Notes: a model not told the origin generated them from the letters alone. A stretch of DNA of 64,000 nt from Thuidium tamariscinum (GCA_947034885.2 OX344750.2:7360501-7424500), one strand, 5' to 3'. Shown: positions 10,516 to 22,966, counted from the first letter of the stretch. Numbers and translations: made by a program.

Positions 10516-11007
10516 AAGGACTCATATCTGAAGTGCAATACATGCTAAGCCGTGTAAGAGTAACTTGAATTAACTTATTGTATTTCAATCACCAGTTTCA
10601 ACCATTCATGCTGAAGGCATTGTTGACACAACAGAATTGCACCATGAAATCAGGCAACAAAGTCGTGCTATTGCATCAAGTGAACTTCGGTTGTGATGTA
10701 TTATTCAATTGTGAACAACATGATTACAGATAAATCCCAGCTCTCCATAAAAACTTACTGTACAGCAAAGTACTGGCAGTAATGGCTAATTAAGTTTTCC
10801 TCATCCCATGCTCCACTGGAAATCAAAACTTGGCGATGATGGAGGAATAGCACCTCTTGGGTGGAGCATTGCTAATATCCACACACGCCCTTTCTGCCAT
10901 TCATAACACAATCGAAGTAAGCCACATGTCACCACTTAGCATTATTTTTTAATTCATTAATTAGAAGATGCTATCAGACAATAAATCAAATATCACTACT
11001 GAATGTA

Positions 11008-11334
11008 AGGGAGGAGGCTCGAAAACCGCTCAGGCTCCAAAACCGCTCACCTTCTGAAATGTATATATCTGGTACATGATGCTTTTTGATCTTTACAGTA
11101 ATGTACAAACAGTGAACATTTTAGGGGGGTGGGCGGTTTTGGAGCCCTATGCCATATTGACTTCAGAAATTCATAACTAACTCTACAGAGCTCCAAAAAA
11201 TATGAAACGACTTGGGTTAGATGCATATTCAAGCTGTCTTTCAAGAAAAATTCACTGAAAAATACTTCAAGATGTTTGACCTGCTCAAAATTCTGTTCCA
11301 GCCCTTAGATGGTCGGTTTATGGACCTCCTCCCT
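11008..11334. mobile_element. Family 2 MITE, TA-flanked, with internal palindrome
   Basis: Terminal inverted repeats beginning AGGGAGGAGG are flanked by TA on both sides (11006-11007 and 11335-11336), consistent with Tc1/mariner-type insertion. Inside, GGCTCCAAAACCGC (11033-11046) and its exact reverse complement (11133-11146) form a second, nested stem. Length is 327 bp and it has no coding capacity. Its right part is related to 35050-35250. Confidence 0.65.
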
Positions 11335-11339
11335 TATAT

Positions 11340-12590
11340 GAAGCTACTTGATTGGGTAAGTACATTAAGACATTAACACATTATGAAACTTGTGTTTTCA
11401 ACTAAGCCCATTTCTGTAGCAGTAGCAACCATGAAATGAAAATGCAGGACAAGGGTATAGCTCGTAACCTTAACCTTGCCCTTTTTTGCATTATGGCATC
11501 CATTTCAGACCCTTAATTAAGTAGGACTGAACAAGAACCACCATTGAGGTTATATTTCCAACTCCTGTGAAAGCATATCCTTGTGATGGAAATGATGTCC
11601 TTCACAACTCATCATGTGAGATATTTCCAATATTGAGGTACTGCTGTTACACAACCTCAATGGACCTGATTTGAGTACATGCAGATGATAGCCTCTTGGT
11701 GGGGAGAGGAGAATCATGTTATTTTCCAAAATGTAGGACGTACTATTCTAGCAAGACAAAGCCCTTTGTTTTACACCCTTGATGGCAAGGAACATCCCAA
11801 TGGAGAATTTCATGAAAATGGTGGTATTCCATATGTCATTTTTCATTTTTCAGATTACACGGTCTGACCTGAAAACTGACATCTAAAACAAGTATAAATT
11901 TTAATACATCTAGAACTCGTATAGATTTCAAAAATCTATGAAGGATTTAGGTTTATGACTCTGTGATCTGAAACATCTTGGACTGCTATAAATTTTGAGA
12001 CATCTATAATACATATAGATTTCAAATATCTATGCCGGATTTAGATTTCAGACTGCATAGTTTGAACTATAAAAAGTGTCAAAGTAAAGGAATTGTGCCA
12101 TTTTAATGAAATTCACCGTCCAACCATTTGACCTTTGATGTTTTGTTATGAGAAATAACATCCCTCACCACAGCATGTTAATTCTCAAAACAAGACTTTA
12201 CATACAAATTGTCTGGTTCATTCCCCAATTCACAAGGCTTTAATTGACTCTAGATCAAAGGGCATCAACCTAAGGTACCCTTCCTTAGGAAACTTGCGTA
12301 GCTACCATACTCAAAATGAAAATTAAAGCCAGTACTTCATGTACAAAATTCCCAGATTACTACGACTTGATACCCTCTTCTGGCAGAATCTATTTACAAT
12401 GAATTCGGAGTCCAAATTGCAATGCTCAAGTTTTGCAAGCTCAGATCCAACAAACAAGACTCCATTTGATAAGAAACCACAAACACACAAAACCAGAGTA
12501 AAAATTGAAGGCAAATATGTACAGAAATACATTGAAAAACACCGACATTTCATTTTTAGTACACAGCAGATCGAAGAGAGCTAGTCCATG
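11340..12590. other. Intergenic, downstream of the Cys-rich gene
   Basis: No supported gene. Near 11870-12060 an A(T)CTAT/AGATTT phrase recurs (ATATAGATTTCAAA at two places), a short local duplication. Confidence 0.35.
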
Positions 12591-12600
12591 CCAGTCATAA

Positions 12601-13348
12601 TTACCTGCACTTGGGCTTGCCATAGAAGAGGCGCTTGCCGCACTTGGATCCACACTTGCCGCAGTTGTTCACATCCGAGCGCAAGTCGACCTCGCAGCCA
12701 TCATTTCCGACTTCCAGTTTCTGGTTGCAATTCCCGAACCCGGGATCGCAGGTGACCTTGCACTTGTTTTTGCTGCACGCGGTGCTGGAGTTCGGATACG
12801 TCGCACACTTGGCAATGCAATGGTCGCTGTACTTGCACGTCCCGTCCACGCAGTTCACGAATTCATACGACTTGGGTTCCTGGCACTTGGCTCCACACTG
12901 GCCGCAGTTGAGCACGTCGCCGTCCTTCGTATTCACTTCGCAGCCGTCGGGGAACTGGCCGTTGCAGTTCTGGTAACCAGGTGGGCAGACGAGCTTGCAC
13001 TTGCCGTTCTGGCAGGTGCTGTTCACGGGACACAGAACCGCGGCGCAGCTGCTGTCTGGCCTAGTATTTGCTTCCACAATACCTGCAAAATTAAGACGAT
13101 CAACTCCATATTTTCAATACAATACGGGAACCAGTACGTTCAATGAGTTTGTGTCTACTTTCAAAGCGCAACTTGGACGTATAATACAAAACAACACCTG
13201 CTGATAACAATTTAATTTAACCCCCAGGTGCTACTACAAAAGCTTGAGGTGGAATCGATTGGAGGTTGTTACCTGTGGAGATCAGTGCTGCAACAACGGT
13301 GGCAAGGAGGACCGAGCTTCGCCATATCTGAGAGCTGGCTGTCATCAT
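12601..13348 (-). CDS. Secreted cysteine-rich protein with two GCEV/NCGxCG modules
   Basis: Exon 1 (13348-13273) encodes a signal peptide (MMTASSQIWRSSVLLATV). Exon 2 (13082-12601) follows after a GT-AG intron, giving 185 residues. The mature part has 23 cysteines. Two similar modules carry C-PPGYQNCNG or C-DPGFGNCNQ, then GCEV, then NCGxCGxKC, separated by a further Cys-rich segment. This module is familiar from secreted proteins of plants and myxobacteria and recalls the Stig1 CGxCGxxC pattern, but I cannot name a function. The stop at 12601 overlaps a GTAATT that could be a splice donor, so a further 3' exon is possible. Potential N-glycosylation sites (NST, NSS) fit extracellular location. 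Confidence 0.8.
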
Positions 13349-13449
13349 CTCCGTGGGCTTGTGATCGATTTGGCTCAATCACACATGAGCTTCAGATGTT
13401 CTAGTGTGATGAGGAAGGTGTTGAGACTGGAGTTAAATGGTTGAAAGCT

Positions 13450-14270
13450 CTTCAAAGGATATGTGATGACTATAGCGACCTCTGGCTGACTGGTAGCTGC
13501 ACTTAATTAATTCAAGTGATGGCAGAAGAGGAGACTTGTTACTATTGGAAGGGCCAGTAGATGATTGTGGAACTTGACTGGGCAGATAGAGCGACTTTTT
13601 GCAAGTGATTGTTGGCACTGACTTCGTGTTGAATCTGGGGTTCAATTCCATGCCTCGTTTCTGTTGACGGACCGCCGGCCGTGAGTTTCGTGGTACGGGT
13701 AAGGCAATTTCAAGGAGATCGATGATCTCTTGGACTGGTATGGATTACGCCATGTTAATGGAAACTCCACTGGATAGAGTGGAGATCAAATTCTTGTTTT
13801 CCTTTCAGCACAAATATATTTTCAGTTGTTGTAATCATGAATGTATATGCCTGAATGAGGCCCAACGACGACGCAATACCTGCTAAAACAATAACTTTGC
13901 TCTGATCGAGTTCGTGTAGGAGCTAGCATAACATTTGCATTAATTAGCAGTTCGCGGAGAATCCATCCCTGCTGTCAACGATGTCACATAGATGCGGAGT
14001 GCAAAATACGGTAAACGGTAGATGGATTACCTTTGCGGTGAGTGCTCGGAGGGCGGTCTTGCAGTTGGAAATACTTTCGGTACCGATCGATGAGTACCAT
14101 AGCTGTACTTTGACCAGGTCAGTCTGTTTGGGGTACTGAAATTTCAGAGGCACTGAAATCCACGCGTATTCCACGGGAATAAATGGCTATGTAGAGCCAT
14201 TGTTCAACCATCGCCCATGCCGTCGTCATAGCCTGGCTGCCAATGCTAAATAACCTCAGACGCAAAGGTA
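13450..14270. other. Promoter side of Cys-rich gene, otherwise empty
   Basis: Moderate GC, no supported coding frame or RNA. It probably includes the promoter of the minus-strand Cys-rich gene. Confidence 0.35.
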
Positions 14271-14272
14271 TA

Positions 14273-14545
14273 AGGTAGGTACACCCAAAAGCGACAGTTT
14301 TTCATACTGTGCCGAGTTCCTGTTATTACGTTGTTCAGATTTTCTTACAGTCTTGTTGGTGAGTGAAAGCATGTTCCAACGCACCAAAGAACAGTGGATT
14401 TGGATACCGTATGCAAAAATTATTAACAGTCAAAGTGCGTTTCTGAAAGTGCCATCTACAGTCTGGGTACATGACTGATTTTGAAAATGTATGCACGTTG
14501 TACAGAGCACTTTAAGGTCAGGTGCCATTTTGGGTGTACCTACTT
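14273..14545. mobile_element. Family 1 MITE copy 1 (TA-flanked, 273 bp)
   Basis: Terminal inverted repeats AGGTAGGTACACCCAAAA are flanked by TA dinucleotides (14271-14272 and 14546-14547). The body closely matches 43113-43384 along its full length. With no coding capacity and a TA target site, it is a Tc1/mariner-type MITE. Confidence 0.8.
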
Positions 14546-15496
14546 TAGTTTGCTTTCTTTGATGCTCCATCAAAATACCGATAGTGTGCATTTTAAGTGG
14601 TAGATGCATTTAATGACCTTTGCATCAGTTGATTTCTCTAAAATCAATTTCTCTTAACACAAAATCCTTGAATTAAGATTTTCAGCAAACTAAGGTTGAA
14701 GCACCCAAATGTAACAGGATTTTGTTTGTTGACTCGTAGAATAGAGTTAATTGTAAAGGAAACCCCAATTTGAAATAGGTGTCAAAAGGAGGTATAACCA
14801 AAAAAATAGTAGAAAAGAAATACAAACACTAAACTTCTTTGGACTTCAATTTTGGTGCTCCAAGGAGTTCTGTCTTGTGTTTTTTCCAAACTTGAGCTCA
14901 TGGTCCCTTATTGCATGCACTTTACAATTAATTCTAATAAGTCCAAAAGTAATGCATAAGTTGAACCAAAGCTAATAGGCACAATATAATTGTGAAGTTG
15001 TTCCAATGAGTAGGATAAATTCTCCATTGGTCAATTTCCTACACATGATACAAGCTTAGGGTGTAATGCTTTTGAATGTTTTAGAAATCATTTGTGTGTT
15101 AGCTTACGATCCACAATAGATATAATCGTGTATCTATACAATTTTTTTTCCTAAATTTATATTTTATTCTGATAAAAGTTTGGAAAAATATGAAAATTAA
15201 CATATTTTATTGGTTTCCTAAACCATTTTCTACCAAGTACATATCATTTTATTCTATAACTACATTCAATATTTATACATCTTGAATAAATTTTACTAAT
15301 AGGTATATCTAAGTTGATGGTGAATACTATGTGAATATAAAAAAGAAGCAAGCTATATTTCAATGAGACTATGACTATGATTTTAGCCTCAATTCTATTT
15401 TTTACAATTGCAACTTTGAAAGGCACAAGAACAAACCTTTTTACTTGTAAGTAGTTAATGTTTTTTTAGTAGAATTGACTTCAAAATGTAGGTCAT

Positions 15497-16224
15497 TGCA
15501 AGAAAGACCTGGTAAAAAGCGTAGTGTTTTGCACAATACTCACTTTTTTCTTTGGGAGTACTATATAAATAGTAAATCAATTTTTAAAAGAAGTGAAAAA
15601 TATGTTTGATGTATAAACCTTTAAGAAGAAGATATCCTAGAAAGGAAAAGCATAGAAAAATTCTCTAAGTAGGAGAACTAGAAAAGTGTTGAATTTCATG
15701 AAAATTGTAACTTTTACTATAGTTTCACATTTTAATTTGTAAAAAATAGAGAAAGTCATTTTTCTTAAAATTAAAAATTGTCCATTTGGGAAGACTTTAA
15801 GTTAAAGGTATTTCACCAAAATAATTATCCAAAAAACTATCTTGATTGTTCAAAAATGTGCGCGCAAGGGAGGCTTGTTAGTACACATGTAGTGGAAAGA
15901 GAATAATGATTTTTTAAATTTCCTGTGGAGGAAACATGCCTACTTAGTGTAGAAATAGACCCTAGAAATCTCAGCTCTAAAGTATTTAAAGTACTCCCTA
16001 ATACTAAAGACCCCTAAACTGCAAAGTGTGACAAATTAGAGAAATTAGAATTTAAATGTAAAATTATTTTTGAAATTTTCTGAAAAATAAGTATTTTGAT
16101 AACTATCAAGTCAGGCATCTTCAATTAAAATTTCAAGTTCAAAGAGTTAATGCTTCAAAAGTTATAGCTCATGACAACTCCATCACTCAAAGTGTGATGC
16201 CAAATAGTACAAGTCTTTCTTGCA
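15497..16224 (-). mobile_element. Family C TIR element, copy 2
   Basis: Starts TGCAAGAAAGACC and ends with AAATAGTACAAGTCTTTCTTGCA. The interior resembles the reverse complement of 9613-10328 and the length (728 bp) is similar. No coding sequence. Confidence 0.55.
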
Positions 16225-16779
16225 TTCACCCATGTAATTTTTTCCATTAATTTCCAACCTTCCTTAAAGGTGAAGTTTTGTCTCTCAACATTTTAGTCAA
16301 TATGTTGAAAAATGGATTCAAAACATTTGTGAAAGAAAAAACTAATTTGCTAATAACTTTACAAGAATTTGAAAATTCTTTATCCAAATGGTGATAATGT
16401 TATATTAAGCAATAGGAATCCTTTATTCTTATTTTCATTTTTAAAAATTAAAATTAAAAACAAAAGATGGCCTCGTATGTTTTTTCTACCTACATTGCTT
16501 GCAAAATAAAACTCTTCACAACTCTTACTCCATTAACTGGGAAATTTTGAATTTTTTACTCTTCGCAACTCTTACTCCATTAATTGGGAAATTCAAAAAA
16601 TTGATAAGAATTGGAAATTGGAAAATTTTGAATTTTTTTAGTAAATATTAATCTATACAAAAAATTATCAATATTATTATAGAATACAATCAATACATTT
16701 TTGTAGCTTGAAGGCCTTCTTTGAGCATCATAGAATTGCCACAAATTGAAGAAAAAGATGAAATTTTGATAATTCTTAT

Positions 16780-17340
16780 CAATTTTTTTGAATTGTAACC
16801 ATACAAATTGAAACAAGACATGTTAGAGATGACTTAGGAAAAGAAAAGAAAACAATATTACTCCTTGATTGAAAGATTATAATAATGCTTGTCTAGTTAT
16901 GAAGGTGTTATAATTGTGAAAGTGATTTGAATTCTTTAAATCTTCTTTTCATGAGTCAAATCTAAAAAATTAATCACCAAAATAATACAAGGTTGAAATG
17001 CATAACAAGCATAACTCCAATTAATTTATGGCTTCTCAAAATCTACTCTACAATTGTTTTGAATGAATTTTTAATATGATTTTTCCTTCACAACCTTGTA
17101 CATTTGAGGTTCATATTCAAAAGCCTTCTAAAATTGAGATTTGCAATGAATATCCTTGCACAAGATCTTGAATAGGAAAATTATAATCATTCATTTTCAA
17201 AATTATTTTTTAATGCAAAAACTCATTTTCAAAAAGAATTTCTAAAAAAATATAAACTACTAAAAATAGTAACTTGATAAAGGTTTGTTTAAATTCAAAC
17301 AATTATCAACACTAAAATTTGGTGCCTTAGACATGTAAAG
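16780..17340 (+). repeat. Dispersed AT-rich repeat family B, diverged copy
   Basis: Homologous to 52860-53440 and in part to 51380-51640. Shared phrases include ATGTTAGAGAT, CTCCAAT(T/C)AATTTA and ATTTGGTGCCTT. No coding frame. Confidence 0.5.
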
Positions 17341-17349
17341 GTCAATGAA

Positions 17350-18780
17350 TAATTATTGAAACTAGCTTGCACAAATTTAGTAGCTTGTGTCATATGTAGA
17401 ATTGTCTTTCATCTCTCAATATCATGAAATTTTCAAAATTTAACACAAGCACAAAATATTTGAAGTTAGGTACTACAAGAGTTGTTTTTCACTCTTTAGT
17501 CTTTAGTCTAATAAGTGCATAATTTTTTTTAATTGCAAATTTATTCAATCCTTGGTTGAAAGTAAGTTAAACTTTGTATGGATAGAGCCCATGTCTATGT
17601 GCTTCAAACTTCAAGATCCTTTACACTCTTTGCTCTATCTTATCATAATAAGTTACTAAAGTTTTTAGTTTTTAGTTTTCAAAGATCAAATCACATATCT
17701 TCTCTATGTCATGAAATTTAAAAATATTTTGGTGAAGAATTCATAAAACAATGAGAATTTGTACAAGAAAGTGAGGAAAATACATTTCAAATATTGAATT
17801 AACTCAAAAAATATGAAAATAATTTAACAAGTATACACTATAATGAAATACATATTTGTATGAATAAAGTTTCCATGTCACTCTACAAATAAGAAATCAG
17901 GACTAACACATTGGTAATTAGTCCCAAGTTCAAATTGCATTAAAAATTTTAATTTCAAGATTTTTGAAACTTTCAAATTAGAGTAGAAATTATATTCAAT
18001 TAACTTCAATTCATTAGTAGGGGATAAAAATTGTAAAATATGGTTTTCATTGGTGAAAAACAAATCTAAGGTAGTCTACTTAGCTAAAAGCAACCCTCTT
18101 CTTCAAATCACCCCTACAATTAACTTTGGAATGGATATGAAGTGGACCCCTTTAGCCATTGAAAAAATCTAAGAAAAACTACTATTTATTGCAAGTGCCA
18201 AACATTTTCTTTGGTTTCTTCACATTTCTTTACAAGTTCCAAGTGGATAAATTTTGACTAACTCACTACTTCAAAAAATATGAAACCAAATCTATTACAT
18301 TTTGCATCCATTTTTCTTTCTTTGAGGAATGAACTAAAAATCTTTCTATCCATGGAAACCGATGAAAAAGGCAAAACAACCTTTAAATGGTCACTTTTAG
18401 AGCATACCACCCTAGTGCAAGGAGCCACATCACAAACTTCAAGGCATGTGAATATGGTGCTATGATGGTGCATTGAAATGCAATTAAATTAATCTCATGT
18501 CATGAATAAAATGACCCTAAAATGACCTACATTATCAAGAATGTGACCTTTAGTGTCAAAATGGCACCAAATCAATTTTGGACCAACTTTTCTGATGTAG
18601 ATCTTGTCACATGCTTTGTGACAAATTTAAATTTTCCACTTACATTCATACAAAAATATATGAATTATCCCATGATATTGTAACTTGTTTCACTGCACAA
18701 AAACAAGTGAGGAAGAGGACCACCCAAAAATAACTGATGAAAACTCGTTATAACCACTCACCCACGAGCAGGCTTTCACT
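17350..18780. other. AT-rich spacer
   Basis: Low-complexity AT-rich sequence with no supported gene. Short frames such as 18258-18473 are not convincing. Confidence 0.4.
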
Positions 18781-18784
18781 GTCA

Positions 18785-20604
18785 TCAAAACGGCAGATTC
18801 TGACACCATTTGTAACAATCCGATACAAGATCTGTCATCGGTAGAGAGGTCGAACGAAAATCCCCAAGATCGGCATGAAGCCCATAAGTGTCGAAGAACA
18901 GTGATTTGCTCGAAACGATGTAAACGCGTTGCTCCAAGAGCAGCTCTTGGTCCCGCAAGTCAATTTCCGGGTCTGTCGCCATAGCAGCCATTAGACCCTT
19001 GAATTCTAATGGAATAGCCTGCACACATCTGTCGGCCATCTCCTCATAAACCCTGTTGTAAGAATCTTTGTCACCAGGTTCAACGCCGGTTTCCACCCCT
19101 ACCATGTTCGCAATATACGGGTCGGTCTTACTGCGAACAATGAACACCGGGACGTTGAACCGTAAACTGGTTTCGATGATCTCCACATCGATCCTAGAAA
19201 AGCGCGCATCGTGCACCAGGACGATGGCGTCGAAGACGAAGAGCCCTTGGACGTCGTAAAACCACATGGACCTCGTCTCTGGTTGAGAAACGTGGTCAAA
19301 GAAAAACGGGAAGTATTTATAGCGAGAGCTTTCAGATGTGCATGGGGTTACCCCTACGCGCGCTGCGCCGCAGACGTCTCCATCTCCCAAACCGCAGAAG
19401 GCATTGATGAAGGAAGATACTCCGCTTCCGTAGGTGCCGCAGACAGCAATGTGCACATTGTGCAGATTGAACTGAATCCGATCCATTGCAGCGGAGACTT
19501 GCTCCCGGGTTGGCATGACAACGGGTCCTACGCAATGCAGAACACCATCTTCTCAAATCACAGCATCGGACAACAACTGACAGCAATGGTTCTACTTGCA
19601 AAGCAAAATTCAATGATCAATTTTAACCTCAGCTCTTTCAAAATTTTAATTGCAAGAGCAGAGATAAGGATTCATCACAGACCCCTCAATTTCAGTAAAT
19701 GTTTAAATTCAGGAAATCTAGAGAAATTTGCTACATCAATCTCGGAATAGGAATACAAGATATCAAACAATAATTCCATACCTTGACGACCAACAGTAAG
19801 CTCCGTGATGTTGACATACAGGGACAACACCTTAGAGCTAAACAGCCCGAGTAGTCCGCATGTGGCAATTGAATTTTGTTTACAGCGATGGACTCCAACT
19901 CCAGTCTCGCGAAGTAAACCTGCCACCGCTCTTAACGACCCTCCCAATTCGGTTATACATCTACGTAGACGTTCCACATCGGCCAAGCATAGCCTCTGAT
20001 TTTCGGGTTTCATTAAGTTCTTCATAATCGGCTCTATAAATCTTTTGATCGAGGAGAGCGCATTCGCCAGTTTAGTGCACAGAGGATTGCATCCTCTTCT
20101 TCTTGACGACTGTGCAATATATATCACATACTCCATAAACTCCGTCACTTGCAACGCTCCTTGAGAGGAGTCAAGTAACACCGGTACTTGCTCTCTTTCC
20201 TTCAACAGTTCAATACATGATGTACAGGGATTTAATCATATAGAGGTTGTTTCTCTTGTCTTGATACATATATTCTCATAAAAAAATAAATTGATCCCTT
20301 ATGAAATGAACATAAAAAAAAAATCTGTAGAGTCTAGGTGACGATTCATAGGTACCTTGCTTCCTGAGATTGGGGATGATGAACCGACTCCAGAAAATGT
20401 TTCACTTCCATTGATATTCGCCCTTCTGATTTTCAAAAGGAAGAACCATTTCTCAAGGAATACTCTTGACAAGAGTATTTTGATAGACAAGAAATGACTA
20501 AGTCTACATAATTCACGATCCAATGTCACTCGAGAGGTCTGGCTGCTAATTATAGCACCCAACACTGCAATGTTCCGTGAATTGATCCGTGAATTGAATT
20601 GCAT
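18785..20604 (-). CDS. IRG-like GTPase with atypical P-loop and helical N-terminus
   Basis: Exons 20604-20356, 20199-19782 and 19527-18785 join in frame to give 469 residues. Residues 84-222 (exon 2) are predicted helical, with several Leu-rich amphipathic stretches. The last exon holds a P-loop GTPase domain resembling the immunity-related GTPase (IRG/IIGP) family: HIAVCGTYGSGVSSFINAF, then GAARVGVTPCTSES, G3 DVQG (314-317) and G4 SKTD (355-358). In G1 the catalytic Lys of GxxxxGKS is Val (V259), and the stretch after G3 is short compared with vertebrate IRGs. IRGs act on membranes and vacuoles in cell-autonomous immunity; vertebrate IRGM members also replace this Lys (with Met). The first exon's start is uncertain: it could instead be an internal exon reached from upstream. 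The kinase gene ends 233 bases upstream on the same strand. Confidence 0.7.
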
Positions 20605-20837
20605 ATACTTTCGAGGTCATGTAATACAGGCGGGTTAAGGTTGAGAACTCATAGGGTCTCCCATTACCTTACACATGAAACGAGGTCTTCAATCACGGGA
20701 ACAAACAACCACATTAATGACATCTTCCAATTCCAAATCATTCCATGATTTAGAAGGAAAACCTACAAGTGATATTCCTACTCACGCACATTGAAGAGCC
20801 TTCAAGCTATGAATCAAGTCCAACAGGATGTGCAAGT

Positions 20838-22544
20838 TCAGAACCTGGAATCCAATCGAAAGCAAAACGTTTGCCAGCTTGTTGATGGTTTCTCCATCAT
20901 AAAAAAGTGGAACACCCTGCACTCCCACAGCCTTTGGCGCACTTCCCAAACATCAGGTCGCTCTTCCGAATAAAGCTTCCAACAATCTTCAATCAGACTT
21001 CTCAAAGGATCTCCAGCATCGAGAGGAAGGTCAGGCCTCTCGCCTCTATGCACTGCCGCAAGAGTATTGCCAATGTGTCCGTTATATTCTCGAAACGGAA
21101 CCACGCCCGTCAAAATTTCGGAACACACCAAGCTGAAGCTGTATACGTCTGCTTTCCAAGAGTAGCCATGCTCTCCGCTCCCCTCGTGGGATAACGTAGC
21201 GGCCATAACCTCAGGTGCCATATACCGTGGGGTACCCACTCGAAGTGTGCTGAATATAGAATGACCACTATCTCGGACCTTCGAAGTCCCAAAGTCAGCA
21301 AGTTTCACGTGATAGAAGCGCTCACATGGCTTCATACTCTCATCTGGCCGATTCACCAGGATGTTGGCCGGCTTTAGGTCACGGTAAATCACCCTTTGAA
21401 GCCTCAAAGCACACAAACCTTCCACAATTTGCGAAATTATATCCATTGACACATCAATAGGAAACACGAGGGATTCACCACTCAGCCTTCTTTTCTCTCT
21501 GATGATGGTGCTTAGGTCTGTCTGCATCTGCTCCATCACATAAAATCCTTGAGCCCTTCCCTTGGTGTACCCAAATCCAAACGTTTGCACTGCATTAGGA
21601 TGATGAAGTGATGCAAGAATCGAAGCCTCCCTTTCAAATGCCTTCTCACACTCCAAGTGCCCAGGATCTAGCCCGATAATTTTGACCACCCTGTCCTTGT
21701 CATGCCATTTGCACCTAAACACAGTGCCATAATTTCCTTGTGCCAAATATTTTTGGTCTTGCACGTCTTGGTAGTCGATTCTTAATGGCAACGAGTCACG
21801 AGGTTGAACAGTTAGGCCTTCCGATGAAGAAGCAAGATCCGAATTACAGTTGTTTCCCGAATGATCATAATGTCCTTGATCTCTGTAAGCAGCGTCTCCA
21901 ACCAAGGGAGAGAATAGCCAGAGTTCTTGTCCCAGGTCCAAAAAGCACTGCTTCAATACTGGTCTACATCGCCATTCACACCATTGAAAAAATTCAGACG
22001 GTCGACAATAAACCAACAATGCAGCAGCAAGATCTCGCCACTCGTATGAACTCTCCAAGCCATCATGTTCATGTCTCCTGTGTTTGCACATCAAGACGCT
22101 GAACACGGCCTGCACCAAATCCAGGCTAAAAGAAAATTCTCGGACCAGAGAGGATATCATTTTTAACACACTAATGTTGTCAATATCCGAGTCAAGAAAT
22201 TCAGCACAGCTCAATATGTAACACGCCCCACTCTGCATGCAACGCTCAATTTCTGCCAAGGAGAGTAATAGCCATGATAGAGACTCCACTTCTTCAATGG
22301 GTTCCACAATGGATGGGTCCTCACGCCATTGCAGCACCATCAGCACAAGAGTTGCGATCTTCTCCACACCGGCCTGGTAGACATTTGCAAGCCCCTCACA
22401 CTCAGCATGATTGATCTTGACCATAGTCAAGTTGGCCCGTACTTGCTTCAGTGTCTCTTCTTTCAAAACCTGTAGCGCGCATTTTAAATAACAGATTAAC
22501 CTGTCCAACTGGACATCACCAGGTTCCATGAGAGAAGCCATCAC
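20838..22544 (-). CDS. TKL-type protein kinase with helical N-terminal domain
   Basis: Single open frame of 568 residues. Residues 1-150 look helical and Leu-rich, resembling regulatory N-terminal bundles. A kinase domain spans about 262-545. The glycine loop is AQGNYGTV (first Gly replaced by Ala at 268). The VAIK lysine is K288 (RVVK). The catalytic loop is YRDLKPAN (387-394), followed by DFG at 417-419 and APE at 443-445. All catalytic residues are kept, so activity is likely. The sequence resembles TKL kinases of mosses, including those fused to NB-ARC-LRR receptors in bryophytes (recalled, not searched). Start could be Met1, Met2 or Met6. It lies upstream of and co-oriented with the IRG-like gene, so a shared transcript or kinase-GTPase fusion is possible. 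The last 25 residues after WECRVF look less conserved. Confidence 0.85.
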   Translation of the reverse strand: MMASLMEPGDVQLDRLICYLKCALQVLKEETLKQVRANLTMVKINHAECEGLANVYQAGVEKIATLVLMVLQWREDPSIVEPIEEVESLSWLLLSLAEIERCMQSGACYILSCAEFLDSDIDNISVLKMISSLVREFSFSLDLVQAVFSVLMCKHRRHEHDGLESSYEWRDLAAALLVYCRPSEFFQWCEWRCRPVLKQCFLDLGQELWLFSPLVGDAAYRDQGHYDHSGNNCNSDLASSSEGLTVQPRDSLPLRIDYQDVQDQKYLAQGNYGTVFRCKWHDKDRVVKIIGLDPGHLECEKAFEREASILASLHHPNAVQTFGFGYTKGRAQGFYVMEQMQTDLSTIIREKRRLSGESLVFPIDVSMDIISQIVEGLCALRLQRVIYRDLKPANILVNRPDESMKPCERFYHVKLADFGTSKVRDSGHSIFSTLRVGTPRYMAPEVMAATLSHEGSGEHGYSWKADVYSFSLVCSEILTGVVPFREYNGHIGNTLAAVHRGERPDLPLDAGDPLRSLIEDCWKLYSEERPDVWEVRQRLWECRVFHFFMMEKPSTSWQTFCFRLDSRF

Positions 22545-22966
22545 TGTAAATCTCCACTATGCCCTCACACAAATATCAGGACAAAATCACGTGCTCAAAA
22601 CTGCTTGGGGTTGATCCGTTCCAGGTGCTTTGAAAGGCGAAGACTAACCGTAAGTCAGCTTCCCGGCTTAACGAACATTCCGGACTACTGTCAGTAGCCA
22701 CGCCCCTGCCATTCAAGCATAAACGGTCACTCTCCTTGCATGCCTTGGGATCTTAATCGGCAGATTTTAATCACTCAAAGTGACCAAATGCCATGCCACC
22801 CCAGCATTAGTATCTATTACAGTGTGTCTTAGTGACATACTTTCAAACTGGAACATCTTGATGTGACTCACACTCAAAGATAACCATAACGTACTCCTGA
22901 TCTCAATCTAGCAAAGGACACCAGAATCCCGTGAGTTGTTGACGAAACACTCCCATTCAGATCAAA

